From Ophiura sarsii (Eukaryota; Echinodermata; Ophiuroidea; Amphilepidida; Ophiuridae), in NCBI GenBank assembly GCA_035610835.1, contig CM069454.1, positions 57,828,580 to 57,892,579 of the forward strand: a DNA stretch of 64,000 nt, in the 5' to 3' direction. Under the pieces are notes generated by a model. It saw only the letters and a list, made by a program, of their open reading frames with translations, ran no database searches and was not told the DNA's origin. Positions within the stretch are counted from its first letter, which is position 1, and each line of letters opens with the position of its first letter. This document shows positions 10,582 through 24,684 of the stretch, one piece after another. The position numbers and the translations under genes are program-made.

Positions 10582-13500
10582 TGTGACCCAACGCAAGTAA
10601 AAGAGGCACAATGAGGGAAATATAAAAATACAGTTATTTGATATAAAATTGAAATAAAAAAAAATATTGTGCTCGACGCAATATTTTTTAAAACTCATAG
10701 CTTGACCAATATCTGTGTATCACGCTCAATCCATCCAATTTTATATCAAACTCCAGGATGTTTATTTATTTACACTATGATGTTTACTTATTTACATAAC
10801 GGGGACTGCAAGTAGAGTTACAAATAAGACACAGGTTTGAACTCTTCTTGCAGCCCCCACTTTGACAATCCTGGATCCGCCAGTGGTCTAACCTCTTTCT
10901 TTCTAGTTGCCTGGCCTGTGGTTTGAGAGCCAGCATGTTTTTAATCTACCCATATAGACGGACGACCTATTTGGGACCGCTGTCCCTATCTTTAGTCTTT
11001 GGTTGGATACAAGAGGTGTCAAAGATCAGAAATAAGACTTTTTATGAATATGACTTATTATGACCATGTCCAACATTTGTGCCCTGAAATCAAATTAGCT
11101 ACTGCCGCCTTGTGCCTGATTTACTCATGTTGGGTCACAAGTAATATAGAAGAGTATGTACATGCATGGATATAATGTTTAATCGGTTCCAAATTGGAAA
11201 TAGGAGAGTAGGAACATGCCAATTTGCCAACTGACGATGACCTTGTACACACTAGCAAAAATCCTGTAGTTCAATGAAGATTAACCAATGAAGGGGCATA
11301 CAGTGTGTAGTTGTATACGCTCCACCCTTCATTGAACGAAGATTCTTGGGGTACCAATTAAAGAAACCTTGGTCAGCCCCCCGGAAAATTTTAATCCTGG
11401 ATCCGCCACTGATGTGTGTACGCTCGCTTCATCGAATGAAGGGAGTCATACGGAAAGAATTACATACAAGGAGTCAGTTTCCGGTATCGCATGGCAACCA
11501 AGTACCAACCTTAATTCAATCTTCGTTAATATTTACTAATGTGTACACATCTTGATCTTTTGTTAGTTCATGGTTAGCTCTAATGTGTATGCTCTTGTAA
11601 TTATCTTCATTGAATGAAGCAATTTTGTAGGGTGTACGGGGGCTATATATGAGGGTCATTCAATAACTTCTACCTTCTCACTTATGACGTAGCAGACTGT
11701 CATTTGTCATGATTATTTAATAGCTCCAAGTCATAGCTACACATTTATAGGCATAAGTGATACCTGTTTCACTTTTGTTATGATACAATCAAAGCCAGAG
11801 AGAGATTTTGGACAACGGAAACGGTAAATGACCTAAAAAATAAATACATGTTTTTTTCGGGGGGTGGGGGGTCCCCCGGGATTTGATCCAGGCACCTCCA
11901 GCACCAAAGGCGAACAATTCCCCACTACACCACGGGTGTCAAGGCTAGTTGGCGCAAACTATATGGGCGGGGTCCATTTTTTCAACGAAAAACTTCCACG
12001 CCGGGTGGTACCAACGTGCCCAGTCGTGGTATTTTGGATTTTTTTGGTTTTTGGTTTTTACAAGTCAAACCACAGTGATGCATCTTACGTTAAATATTTA
12101 ACATAATAATCACATTATGAGTTTTCCGTATGTGCAACCTTCATAATCAGGTAGTCAATGATAAATGATCTCTTTGAAAGATTTGTAATCCTTCCATGTA
12201 GTCCTGTAAATCAAATATGACACTTGTCGGGATCTCTGGGGGAGGGGTAAACTTAATAGTTGTCCTAATCTGGTACTGGCTAATCAGAGGGCACATTTGT
12301 AAGAGTAGCGCAAAAGCATTAGATGCAAACATTTTGAGATATAAATAATACATTTAATTGTTGAAGAAAGGGATTTAAATTATGTAAATGAAACACATCA
12401 CGGGTGGTCATCCTAATATGTACCAAACAAAGGACTCATTTAGCTAAGTAATTAGTGTGCTAATTACTGCCGCTATTTAGGCACAGATGGTGGAAACCAC
12501 TATCTGTGATTTAGGCATGTTTTCTATTGTATTGCAATTGATACTTCTGAGAGCTGGGGAAATCACTTTTGATTGACAGCCCCTTAAGCCTCCATAGTTA
12601 TCTATGTTTGGTATATATGGGTGTGTTCATCCTGTGATGTGAAGTTCTCTTCTGTGGCCGTCTTCCTCGATGGACATTTATTCTACCAGCCTATGTTTTA
12701 TTTACCTAATAAAATACTGATGTTAATAGTCAAGAAAGATTCCGTGTAGCCGATAATCTAACCGTTGTGAAAGTTCAAACCCATGCAAATGTAAAGGGCC
12801 CGAAACAGCCTTTTATACATTGCTCCTAAGAAATCAGTCACATTTATTGTTTATAGTCTTATAAAGAGATATCTGACATTTAGAACGGTTAATATTATTG
12901 ACCTATAGGTATGTTTTGTCAAAAGAATAGCACTTATTACGATATTTTGCTGTTTTTCATCCATTTCCGTCACACTAAATGGAAGTTTGGTTTTCACTGC
13001 ATCTCCAGAAAAGTACAATCAATTTACAATGAATCTGTAGCTGAGGTTCCAAGTTACAATTGTGTAATATTTCATAAAACTGATGACTTGGTGCTTATTT
13101 CAAAACAAAACTACATCTACCAATGAAATCTGCCAAACAATGCAAGTAATTTCTATGTGTAATACTTATCTTGTTCTTCATGATATTTAGTCTAGAGATT
13201 TTGCAACTCCGATAAATAGCTGTGATTGGGGACAGTTTGCCTGTTGTCTGCCTTATGAAACTCTATGATAAGTAGAGGGCCTTTTCATATCACCATTTCT
13301 AGGGATTGTATTTGGATATCCGAAGCGAGAGGGACAATGTATTTTTAAGGTCTTTGTCAAATTTATTCATGCCAGTTAGTATTTATATTATTTATTTAAA
13401 TTATGAGATTAATGAATACATTATTATTTTATTTAATTTGATTTATGAATTGTAAGTTGCAAGTTGTATGTCAATTAATGAATTATAAAATACACATTTT

Positions 13501-14525
13501 ATCTTATTAATTTGCATAAAAAATTGGTGCTGTATCTTAAAATGATTTGTATGCACTATAGAATGATATTCCATAGAAAATACATAATGGTCATGATCGG
13601 CTTGCCCACGGGAGAGCCTACATAGACTTATGCATGTTTGTCATGTTATGTTGTTGAAGGCCAGTGAAATTTCACAGAGTTAGGGGTATATTGTTTTGCG
13701 ATCCGAGGGGGGGGGGGACCACTCTCCCACCAAACTGCTACCCATGCTCGTGAAAGCACCTCTGAAATTGAGCTTAATGGCAGGGCTCAAATTAATCAAA
13801 GGATTGCCTTCGATGCCCCCACCTAGTTGCCTTCGTGCCCTCAATTTCTGGCCATTTTCACATCATTCAAAAGTACATAATTGCCTTGGAGAAAGTTGGT
13901 GCTCCTTTCAAAATTGCCTTAAATTGCATGTCCTCTCCATTTCTTAATTTGAGGCCTGCTATGGTGTCAAGTCCGAAAACATGTTGATTCCCTAAATAGC
14001 ATGATACTAACACACACACTGACCCTGACTTAAAAGACGTCAAAACTAGAATTGCACTATGAATAGATTAAACACATTGTAATGCGTAGGTTAAAACAGG
14101 TCAAATGCCACACTTTTTTTCATTTCTCTATTTTAACAATAACGAACCCTAAATGTTGATGGGATTTACTATATTACTAAATATTTGATTTAATTTATCA
14201 ATTGTATATAAGATGCATGCTAATTTATTAATTCTTAAATATACATTATAATATATTGTAAGAGCCAGTAGGTATTATTGTATTTTTTGTTTGTTAAAAG
14301 CAAAGTTAGACTTGATTCCAAATCTTTATGTTATAAGGAGTCAAACAATTTGGGTTGCCACTATACAGGGGGTAATTTGTTCGTCCGAGCACAAAGATTA
14401 AAAAATGTATAGTTTGCTCCATGTCTGATATTTGGTTACAAAGTTAACAGGTAAAACGTAAAAAGGTCATTGACCTTTAGCATATTATGGCGTCTAAATA
14501 TGAAATTGAGCTGATTTCAACAAAA
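10582..14525. other. Intergenic region, repeat fragments only
   Basis: No conserved coding signal was found. Near 10870 and 11391 there are two copies of CCTGGATCCGCCA, the terminus of a widespread hAT-like repeat. From 11240 to 11640 there are several TTCATTGAATGAAG-type short palindromes. A tRNA-like core lies at 11876-11945. A short hairpin is at 12481-12507, and the rest is AT-rich. A G run occurs near 13708. Confidence 0.5.
11876..11945 (-). mobile_element. tRNA-derived SINE fragment
   Basis: On the minus strand the block reads GTGGTGTAGTGGGGAATTG and, downstream, GGATCAAATCCCGGG, resembling A-box and B-box promoter parts of tRNA genes. It lacks a proper acceptor stem and sits in repeat-like DNA, so it is called a SINE relic rather than a tRNA gene. 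Confidence 0.5.
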
Positions 14526-15280
14526 GAGCTCTATTCCAAAAGGAATCAACTCCACTTTTTGTCGAAATTGAGTTAAGTGCAGAACATGAAAGAGAGTTAC
14601 GAAATACATCTTTTACACTTTGTTCTACATCTGTAGCATGTTCGGGTCCAAAGTTATGGCCCTCGGTAATTTCCGGAAGTTTCCAGAAATTTGAATATAA
14701 TTCACTATTTTGTAAGCCAAAATGGTAGAAATATGGTTCTTTTATCATGGTAAAACATTGATAGGAATGTCCTTAATGAAATGCAATGAAGAAAAGGTGA
14801 AATGTATGGGAGAATTGTTGTTAAAATTGCACACAAACAGAAGTGTTGTTATTTCAAAAAATGTGCCAAATTGTCCAAATTACATGTATCAGTTTTTTCA
14901 AGAAGAAACAAAATGTTATAATTTAAAAAGTTGAAGAGGTATTTGAATGTGGTTTTCTGTTTTCAATGTGATTTGATATCTTTCAGGTGTACCTTAATTG
15001 AAAATAACGATTGTTTAGTAAAGTGTTTTTTGAAAATTGGTCGAAACATTTATGTTCCAAAAGGGATCAACTCCACTAGTTTCCGAAAATAAAGAATGAT
15101 ATAGGAAATACAGTGAAAATAAAATTTGTAAATCAAACCTGTTTTTAAGCTTACACGTATAGTATCTTTCATATGGCAGAAAATTAGCATAATCAAAGAA
15201 GTGCAACATCCTTAATTTAAAAAACGTTGCTTTTCTCCTATTTCACTTATATGGAGTTGATTCCTTTTGGAACATAGCTC
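14526..15280. mobile_element. Foldback element with GAATCAACTCCA ends
   Basis: The left end GAGCTCTATTCCAAAAGGAA and the complement of the right end GAGCTATGTTCCAAAAGGAA match and continue into TCAACTCCA. A third copy of the motif is internal at about 15054. It is about 755 bp, AT-rich, with no coding capacity. Confidence 0.65.
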
Positions 15281-15640
15281 TTCATTAATGTTTGTATGAT
15301 CACAGATTCCAGAAATGATCATTATTATTTCATTTAGCACTTATTTTGCCTCATGCAGGAGTCAAAAGGTCAAATGTCAACATGGGCTCAATGGAACACA
15401 ACCCCTACAATCTATGGGGTATGAACTGTTAAAAATTAACATTGTTGGCATTTTTGTATACCAGACAACCAGAACAATTTTAATTTTTGACCCCACATAC
15501 AAAATTGATGTTTTGCCCGATAACTCTGTAATGAAACATAGAATATGGGGTAAACAATACATTTTCCGAATCGTCGTGCTCAGATGAAAAAGTTGGTATG
15601 CTTTTTGAATAAATTGAAGCAATTTTAGATCTCGACTATA

Positions 15641-16274
15641 AAGGCTTGACCATACTCCACCAACGCTGCAACGCTTGCGCTCTGACACATGCGTATAGTG
15701 CCCATACCAAAACCAAAACAACGCTCGATCAGGAAAGCATTTTCCGATAATTCGATCAGCCTACGCTTTGGGTGAAAGCGGCGAACGCTCGGAAGTTGGA
15801 TTCAGGTCATCTTTGTAGCATTGCCGCCGTCCACGGACCAATCAGCAAGCAGAACACTTTGCCGGACTTCTGACGTCAAATATTTTTTCTTGAGTTCCCA
15901 TTCATGAAAATACAGCCGAAATAGGCATATCCCAGGCAAATCAAACTATTTTTGCTGATGGAATGATAATGTGGATGTTAAGGTATGTGTAAACAGTAGG
16001 CCTAATCAAGTTTGTTACGATGTTGATGCCTGTGATGTGCTAAAAATACAAATTTACGGCATTTTGTGAGGTAGTTTGGTCGTCTGTTCTCCAGAACACC
16101 ATAGGCCCCTCCCACAGCGTTGACGCATTTGTTGATTTGGTCGAGCGTTGACCAACGCTAGCGTTCAGCGTAGATTTCTGATGAGCGGCAGAGCGTTGTT
16201 TCATTTTGTGACAAGCGTAGCTTTGTCAACGCTTGCGCTCAGCGTTCGAGCGTAGTGGAGTATGGTCACGCCTT
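15641..16274. mobile_element. TA-flanked MITE, 634 bp
   Basis: It is flanked by TA at 15639-15640 and 16275-16276. The termini AAGGCTTGACCATACTCCAC and the complement of GTGGAGTATGGTCACGCCTT differ at one position. Subterminal regions repeat ACGCT/AGCGT motifs in both orientations. There is no transposase. Confidence 0.8.
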
Positions 16275-17000
16275 TAGGGTATCAATTTTGAATCACATTT
16301 ACAGTCCTGAGAAAACAAGAGCATCAATGATGCACAAGACCTTCGTTTAGGGTTGGTGTCATAAGGTCGAAGTAATGGTCTTCGGTTTATGCACAACCTG
16401 GCCAAACACGGGCAATTTTTTATGTTCAGCCTATTTAACAAAAATGGGATAAATCACATGTTTCAAAAGATTTTGCCAACAATTTTGAGGTCAGATAGTT
16501 TGTTTCTGTGTGTGTTTTCTTTTAATTGCTGACAAATTGCTGACAAATATTACTGCCAGACCATGGCTGTTGTGGATCATGTCAAGACATGGATTGCATA
16601 ATTATGATTTAATTTAATGAACTGTGAACTGGAATCCATGGGGATGGGGGTACTCACATTCTACATGTACTGTAAAGGCCAAGTTGTTGTTTTCTCGAAT
16701 GAGAAAGTCTGCCATCCAGTATCGTACAGGGACAAGTTAATGAATTAATAAGTAATAAATTATTGTTGTGTGCTATAATTTTTGTGGTGCAATATTTATT
16801 CTAGCACAAATTCTCACTTTTGCGAACCAGTATGGCACACTCCACAGGGCAAACGCACTTCTACCCCAAAATGGGATGAAAGTTTTAATTGCCTACATAA
16901 TAAATGCACTTATTTTGTCAAATATGAATAAAAAATGTATTTAAATATTGTTACTTGTGCGTGTTTATAGGATCGTTCTTAGTGTGTGCTTGTAAGGATA

Positions 17001-17456
17001 TCGTCAGCCTGCTTCGATAATTGCCTAACTCATTTGTTCTAGTTTTTAGAAAACAAACAAAATATGAAAAGTGAGTTAGGCAATAATATTATCAAAGCAG
17101 GCTGACGATATGTTGAATAGCACCATGAATAGTGCAGGTGAATTCCAACAGGAGCAGTAACTGTTGGATAGAATTAGGTTGGAGATATACCTTTTAGTAA
17201 AATGTGGCTTGTTATAGGCCTAATACGAGTTAATATGCCCCGTTTTAAACATTTTACATCATTAATTATACTGCCTAACTCACAAGGCTGACTTAGGCAA
17301 AATTGAAATTGTGCATTTATCAATACTTTTAATTGGTCAATGACTTACATGTCGGTATTATTACAGCATGTGCATAATGTAATGAAGTCATGATTTGTGC
17401 AAAAAGCTCAATTTCGCTGAAAAGTGAGTTAGGCAATTATCGAAGCAGGCTGACGA
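17001..17456. mobile_element. Nested TA-flanked MITE with three terminal motifs
   Basis: TCGTCAGCCTGCTTCGATAA starts at 17001; its complement occurs at 17108 (slightly diverged) and again at 17456. TA follows both right ends. Either a 108-bp element (17001-17108) or a 456-bp element (17001-17456) could be the mobile unit. GTGAGTTAGGCAA is shared next to both right ends. Confidence 0.7.
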
Positions 17457-17686
17457 TATGGGACTTGTGCTGATAAAGTTAATTGCCATTCAGTCTACAG
17501 TGGTACAAACAGTAATCAATCCACCAGGTAATAAATTTGCTCCGAAAAATATAGCACCAATTCGCTCTTTTGCACGGATCCGCCATTTATGAGGAAAATC
17601 AAAGATAACACCAAGGTTGCGAACTCAACTGTCTCGGATGCCTCAATTGTCTCTTGCCCAATTTGTAATTTAACAGATGGCATATA

Positions 17687-19024
17687 TGTGACCTGGCACG
17701 ACAAAATGAGCGTAAAGTCGCTGGGGCTGATTTTGAGTTATGGCCTGAAATAGTTGACAAGGGGAGGTCGAAAATGAGATATTTTCATTTTCGGAAACAA
17801 TTTATGTATCACATTCCGTAGTATTAAGAAAATATTTGGGTCAAAATAGGTTTTTTAAGTAATTTTAGAGAAGGCATTTTATTCTTACATCTCAAGAAAT
17901 GAAAGCAAAGAGGAAAAATGTCTCGCAATTCCTTTTTTTACATCAGCATTTCTACGGGTTTAAAATAGTATCCCCTATGGCAAATTTGGTATGGTCTTAA
18001 AGGTCCAGCGACGTGCTCATGAAACTTATTTTTAAAAGTCAAACAATATATTAGTTAGAACATTTCACATGTTATTTTTTATAAAATGTGAATAAATATA
18101 TTTTAAAAAGATAAAATACGTTCGGCCGTATACCAAATCCAATACCTTCGCCAGAAACGCAATGAACCATGAAGAGGTTTGGGCGACTTCAATGGTGACG
18201 TAGATGCGGGAGGAACTCAAGTGTCAACACGGTCGGATTCCCGGATCTACGTCACAATTTCCGTGTTGCCTAAGAGGAGGACTCGTAGTCAGCAAACAAT
18301 GCACCACGGTCTAAAAATATGGCCACAAAATAAAAATAACATGTGTATCAAGTTGCAAAGGTTGCCTTACAAACAGTATTATGACCTCGATCTATTCATT
18401 CACTGAATGTGATAATACGGCTCATACACTCGTGATTGTATGGTTTTGAATGCACACAGCATGGATACACATTTTAAAGTTCGCGCGGTCATCAATTGTT
18501 CAGCGAGGCATGATGATGGGAAGAGGCTAACGTAGCATGCATTGTAAAGAGTGTGTGTAGACATATAGACCCTGTCACAATTTTACACTAGTGCATTGTT
18601 TGCTAACTATGATTTCTCCTGTGTTGCCTGGTAGAGCGGGTTTTTCAAAATACGAAGATCGTTTTTAACACGGATTTTGGGCGCATTTATTATTTTTGTA
18701 AATTTCTTCTTTCCCTATAATGGATCCTTCATAAAATATTTATTTTCGAAATCCTTGTGATTTTGTCTTTATTTTGATATATAATACATTTACACTTCGG
18801 GGGATCTTTAAAGGTCAGGGCTTTCTGGAGCTATTAATAGTAGTTTGAACCCTGCAAATTCCCAAATTATTAAACAATGACAGGCCGTTTAATAAGAGGT
18901 CTTTTCACTTTGGAATGGCCAATTATAGCAACTTCGGTGTCATTTTAAACCTGAGGACATCTACTCTCTGAAGAACAAAAATATTTGTTGCTACTTTAAT
19001 CTCATTTTGTGGTGCCAGGTCACT
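17687..19024. mobile_element. TA-flanked element, 1338 bp
   Basis: It is flanked by TA at 17685-17686 and 19025-19026. The ends TGTGACCTGGCACGACAAAA and the complement of TTTTGTGGTGCCAGGTCACT are near-identical inverted repeats. The interior is unique-looking AT-rich sequence with no recognisable transposase, so it may be a non-autonomous element. Confidence 0.65.
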
Positions 19025-19026
19025 TA

Positions 19027-20020
19027 TGGCTTTTATTGTGTGGCACAAAAAAAAAATCAGTCTTGTCCTTGTTCAGTTGTAGGACTGGATCCTCATGTCT
19101 TCCCTATTTTACACACACAGCCCCTGCGAGGGTGCTCAAATGTGAAGACTGGAAAAAATACAGTTCCAAAAGTGTGCGCTGATCAACTGCTGAATATACA
19201 TGAGCTATTCAAGCACCAGTCACGCCACAGTGCGCCGATAGTTTTACGCGGCGTTGTACACCGCGTGACGCAATAGGGCGCACGATTTGCCTCCCCGGTT
19301 TGCAGCATGACAAACGTTCGATGCACTGCCTTTGAATTGGACCAATCGGGTTGTATTTCTGTTGTTGCTGTGTACAAATGCGCATGCTCAGTACTGGTAT
19401 GCATATTCATATATGCAAAGTTGTCGTGGAATTCCACGACAAACCGCACACTTTTTGGACATACTATTTTCCCAGTCCCTGTTTTTGGTCCGCCATTTTT
19501 AAAGATGGCGGCCATATAGAGGGACGTGGGGACCCAGTCTAGTTCAGTTGCATCATGATGTTGCACATGATCCAAGATTGATGTGTGGAGAGTGCAGTAT
19601 CAATAGAAGACTGTGATGTTGGATTGAAGCTGATGTTGTGTGAAAATAAAAGTTGTCCATGAATTCGTGGCTGAATGAGCTCAAATGGAAGACAAAAACT
19701 GCCCTTCTCAAAAGTTTATCAAATCTGCAGGTCAGTAACGCGTAACGACTCACTGTGCTAAGCTCTGAGCCAAGAAGGGGATTACATGGCTGAATGATCA
19801 TGAATTACACATTAAGAGTAATGTTCACTTGGTGGGTATTTAAACTGATCTTAACCACAGGTGTTTTCCCATTAGTACAAAGCCATTGTGACTTTTGAGA
19901 AGAGCAGTTTTTATCTCCATTTGAGCTCATTCAACCATGAAGTCATGGACATCTTTCATTTTCAAACAACACTTTTGAAACAGTCATAGGATTATTTCTA
20001 ACTAAATTTGATGGGTAAAA
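19027..20020. other. Intergenic, nothing recognised
   Basis: No conserved protein or RNA gene was recognised. There are short open frames on both strands near 19183-19575 without family motifs or splice context. Confidence 0.4.
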
Positions 20021-20029
20021 TATTTTACC

Positions 20030-20500
20030 TTACGATGATAACTTTTGAGAGGGGCGACTTATTTTTGGTGATGTGTTTATCTAAACTATCGGATATATCT
20101 TTATTCACAGGAGAGGATTTCTTAAACTATCTTAAATATCCATTCCTACTATATCTACTATCCGATACTTATTTCTTACGAAAAATATTTAATATATCTC
20201 AACTATCTAAACTATTGGATATATCTGATATTGGAGATAGTCATTTTTTAGAAATCACATTTAAGATAGTTTAGATAGTTAAAACTATCTAAACTATCTT
20301 AAATGTGATTTCTACTATCTACTATCCGATAGTTTTTCGAATGTCGAAATTATCAGCTTTATCCCGACTACTGCGATATCTGATATTTAATTAAGATAGT
20401 CAGGCATTTCAATTATAGGATATATCTTTAATTTAGACGGGGAGGTCTCCTTAAACTATCTGAATTTAAATATCCATTTACAACTATCTATCCGATTTTC
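20030..20500. repeat. AT-rich ACTATC/GATAGT repeat region with a perfect palindrome
   Basis: Many AACTATCT, ATCCGATA and GATATATC motifs occur in both orientations. At 20251-20312 two 30-base arms are exact reverse complements around two central bases. Confidence 0.75.
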
Positions 20501-20581
20501 CCCGGTGTTCTCTCTTAGTATTCGGAGGGGTAACACATGATCGAGGACTTGAGTAGTGCAAAGTATTATCTCCCTTCGTTA

Positions 20582-21144
20582 CTGACAGGTGATGTAAACT
20601 TTATTTTGTATCCTATTTTTGGGTCTGGTAACACTGGTAGTTTTATCAAATTTGGAACTCTAAAAAAAAAATTAACCTGGGAACTCAAGATTTTTTTCTT
20701 GGTTCTGAATACCATTATGTAGTCATTGCCTTTCAATTCTGGAAAGAACTGATTGGGCAATTATATAGGGATAAGACAGTGTTGTCAGAAAGCAGTACCC
20801 TTTTTTGAAAAAAAGATTAATCTAAAACGCCACAGATTAAGTATGTTTTATGAGTAAACAGTCTGCATATAAACTATTTTTACAATAAATGGCTCGTATT
20901 TGGGTAAAAATCATAGTGTTTATAGTTTAAAGTGTTGCCAAACTCCCAGAAAATCCAAAGATTTTTTATTTTCAGTATCTGTCTTTTTCAACAACAAAAG
21001 TGATACTACTTTCTGACAACACTGTCTTATCCCTAAATAAATTTGGGTAAAAGACGCTTATTTTTAATATTATAAAACTACCAGTGTTGCCAAAGCCAAA
21101 AATAGGATACAAAATAAAGTTGATGAGTTGACATTACCTGTCAG
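20582..21144. mobile_element. TA-flanked foldback MITE, 563 bp
   Basis: It is flanked by TA at 20580-20581 and 21145-21146. Termini CTGACAGGTGATGTAAACTT and the complement of the right end match. The arms also share ATAGGGATAAGACAGTGTTG and its complement further in, so the arms are long and interrupted. Confidence 0.75.
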
Positions 21145-21146
21145 TA

Positions 21147-23628
21147 AAAAAGAAAGATAACAATGAGTCTTCAGAAATTGACAAATTTTCAAACATGATT
21201 TTTCTCAAAACGCTGTTTTTAGTGATGTGCTTGTATGTCAGAACAGCGACGATATGTATTGACCTAAATAAACAACACTGTACAAATCAAAATTGACAAT
21301 TTCGTGCATAATTTTATTTTACTAATATAATTTCAAACAAATAAAAACATGTTACACAGTTTGATAACATCCTCAGTTAAAATTGGTGAACCCGTTCTGT
21401 GCGAACATGTTACGTAGAGCTTGGCTCTAACGCTTGATTTAGTAATGTATTTCTAGTATGATTTGATATTACACTATCTGGCGCGATGGTCGCTAGATGG
21501 CGTTCATATAAACAGGTGCGTTAGGTTGTATAAGCGTGACTAATTTCTCCCGCGCTTTACGAAGGATTATTGTGATCGCGTTGTCAACAAAAATCATTCC
21601 CTTATGCGATGTCTTGGAGATAACTATATATTTTGGTTGCTTCCTAAAAACCGACATCTTTATCAGGGTAAGCTTGCGGTCATTGTGAGCCTGGTATATT
21701 TTGTTTCATGGGGTAAGTTTGCGTGTTTGCAAACCCATCGATTGGTCTAATGTGTGGCAATCAAGTTATTACGTGAAAGTTAGCATCATTAATTTCGTCG
21801 GCTATGGTATCAGCACCCCGTTGGATGGACGAGTCATACAGAATTTGGTCCAGGGTGAACAACTGAAAGTGGTGCCATCATGTCGACGAATGTCAGGAGA
21901 CACGAGACATCACATTTGGGAATCTAACGTAAGTTTGTAAATAAGTGTAAATAAATATTGTATTATTTTTCTATAGACGTGTACGTGCTGACGTCCCTTA
22001 AAATACGTCTAAATTATATTTCACGATATTACATGTTCCCAATCCGTGTATTCAAGTTGACTACATTGAAGGTATAAAATGAAGTTATTCTTTGCAATTC
22101 AAATATCAAAATTTACATCCGTGAAAATTACGGAAATTTCATTAATTGTTTTCGTAGAAATTAAGAAAACAAAATGTCTGTATCCGTTGTTTTATCTCAT
22201 GAGCAAAGAAGTTTTGGATAAAGAAACATATAACAAAATGAAGCTCCTTTTAATATATTTTGGAATAGAGCTGAAATGGGATAATAGTAGGTTTCTTTCC
22301 GCATGCAATTAATATGTCTTGAATGTAAATATATTTGTAAATACAATTTTATCCGAATGAAATAAATGTTGTGTAATAGGGTGAAATCATGACTTCTTGA
22401 TATTGTGTGGCTTTATGCGAATTAGCATAACAATCATGATTTTTCCCGCCCAAAATTATATATGTTTATAACAATGTATTGTGTATGGAGTGAACTCATG
22501 AACTTGCTAATATTATGTGACGTTATGCGAATTAGCATTTGATCATGATTTCTCTCGCAAAATAAATATGGCTGGTGATTTATAAAAGTAAACTTTCATT
22601 TGTGTATGTTGTACCGATGTTGCGTGGTGGAAATAATACCCCAAGATTTCATGAGTACATCAGTTGAAATGTCAATTATAAATCTACTTTTGGACACGCC
22701 GTTTTAATACGGTATCAAAAGAATTGATGTGTGTTGAATTTGGTCTATTAATATATAGAAACAATTTTGACTTGTATCCGAAATGGATATAGCTTTATTT
22801 GCAAATACAAAATATTATTTGCAAGGTTTTGGTTTCAATTTATTGTTTCAGTGCGTTGGCTGTTATTGCTGTTATTGCTGTTACTGCTGTTACAGCTTGT
22901 TACTGTTTATGGAGGTTAATGGCTGCCGATATAATTAGCAGTTGTATCACCGATGATTAATGCATACCAAATGTGGGGTAATCCGATGAATCTGATGTTG
23001 TTGACATGGAAATCAACCAAGCATTAAAAACCTTGGCTACGACCGTTGAATGATCATCAAGAATATATAACAACCGCTATATTGATTAAATGACAGATGT
23101 AATCCAATAATCCCTAATGATGTCGCAGATTAAGTAAGATAACATTAAATTCTGCTAAATGGGTAAGCACTGGTTATTATTACGTCATATATATCAATAA
23201 CACTTTCAATTGTCTGGGGACATAACAACACCATTGATTATTCGTCGAGGTTATTACATTCATGGGAAACCCATCTACAACAACAAATGAGGCATAATCG
23301 AAGTGACATTATAATTTGATTTGAACTTTGTGAATATTATTGTTTATGTGAATGAGACCTATTGTATAGGTCATCCATATGTTAATGGACCTGAAGAAAG
23401 TCAGTGACGGAGATGATGAATTAAAATTATAGTTAAATATGGTAAATCTGATTTGTACGATGTGTTAATTGGCGTTCAAATGTATAGTACCTCACTTATG
23501 CGTAGTTAATTTATTGAACTTGGGCGTTACACCAAAGGTCAGGCGTAACAGAACAACAAATCAAAACACAGCGTGTAGTGTGCACATGCATAGCGAGCAC
23601 ATGCATAGCGAGCACACAAAGTGCAATT
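21147..23628. other. Intergenic, no recognised gene; partial local duplication
   Basis: Short open stretches at 21701-21940 and 22079-22312 show no family motif; the first is followed by a good donor-like GTAAGT at its end, so an unknown exon is possible. At about 22373-22460 and 22489-22560 there is a diverged duplication around TTATGCGAATTAGCAT. A short run of TGCTGTTATTGC repeats lies near 22858-22905. Confidence 0.4.
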
Positions 23629-24002
23629 AGGCCTAAAAAAAAAAAGTTTGATTGGCGTAACATGACCAAAACAAATATGGTAGGTCGGTCGGATTTTTTT
23701 ATTTTTTATTTTTTAAATCATCTCCTTATGAACACTTAAAAGACAGCAGTACACACAAATGAAGAGACGGCAAAAATTCCCTTTTCTTTAAACATTTTTC
23801 TTTTTATTTATAGAAACCAACAGACTCTATGAGTACAAGTTTCTGAAGTTTTAAACAATAACAAACTTCAGATTTCAGGTTTTTTTGTGTTTTTTTGTGT
23901 TTTTTGTTTTTTTCCCCCTCAAAATAATAAAAAATATTCAGGGTCGGCGATGTATTTAAGGTCGGTCGGGTTACGCCAATCAAACCTTTTTTTTTTAGGC
24001 CT
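23629..24002. mobile_element. Inverted-repeat MITE ending in AGGCCT
   Basis: The left end AGGCCTAAAAA, then GTTTGATTGGCGTAAC, is mirrored on the right by GTTACGCCAATCAAAC, then TTTTTAGGCCT. TTA flanks both GGCC cores. It is about 370 bp, T-rich, non-coding. Confidence 0.7.
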
Positions 24003-24251
24003 TAGATATTTTCAATGCACTACTCATATTGTTTCCTGCTTTCTGCAATAAAATTACTATGAGTTTTGAACCAATCAGAGAGCAGAAAACTAAAAATGTT
24101 GACCAAACAACCAGGCGCCACCTTTTTCAAAAATGTGCACTTGGCTTGACTGATTAGGGTTGCAAAACAATTTACCCTAACTCTGTGAATTTCACTGGTA
24201 CCACACAAAATTTCATGAAAATCAAGATTCCATTCTACTTTAATACAAGTA

Positions 24252-24459
24252 CTGTAAAAGTAGAAATTTGCGCGAGGTTTTTATTTTCGCGAATTTCGCG
24301 AATCAATCCTCAACCGCGAAAATATAAACTCGCAAAAATTATTATTATTAACCGTTTTGTTCACAAATGTTGAAAATCGCGAAAATAAAAAAAGAGCGAA
24401 ATGCCTGTTATGACTTTTTTCGTGAAAATATCTTCTCGCGAAAATATTGACTTTTACAG
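24252..24459. mobile_element. TA-flanked MITE with CGCGAAAAT motifs, 208 bp
   Basis: It is flanked by TA at 24250-24251 and 24460-24461. Ends are CTGTAAAAGT and ACTTTTACAG. Inside are repeated TTCGCG/CGCGAAAAT motifs, a pattern known from a widespread Tc1/mariner-like MITE type in invertebrates. Confidence 0.8.
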
Positions 24460-24684
24460 TAGGTGACAACAAAAAAACTGTTTTACAGTCTCGACCGTCC
24501 CCCTTTTTTTTAAAACAAATTAAAAAGCATTTTTTTATTGCATTATTTTTAATAAATTTATTTTCCAAAAGTGTTGAAAATGTAAGATTCACCTGACTGA
24601 CCAACCTTGAGGTCCGTTTGCCCTGGGATGCGTTTTTTTTCAGTCAAATTTGCATTTTGGGCAGATTTCATTGGTAGGTTGATA

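Noticed and set aside
17687..19024. Autonomous transposon
   Set aside because: The 1.3-kb interior has no frame of transposase length or recognisable DDE-type motif.
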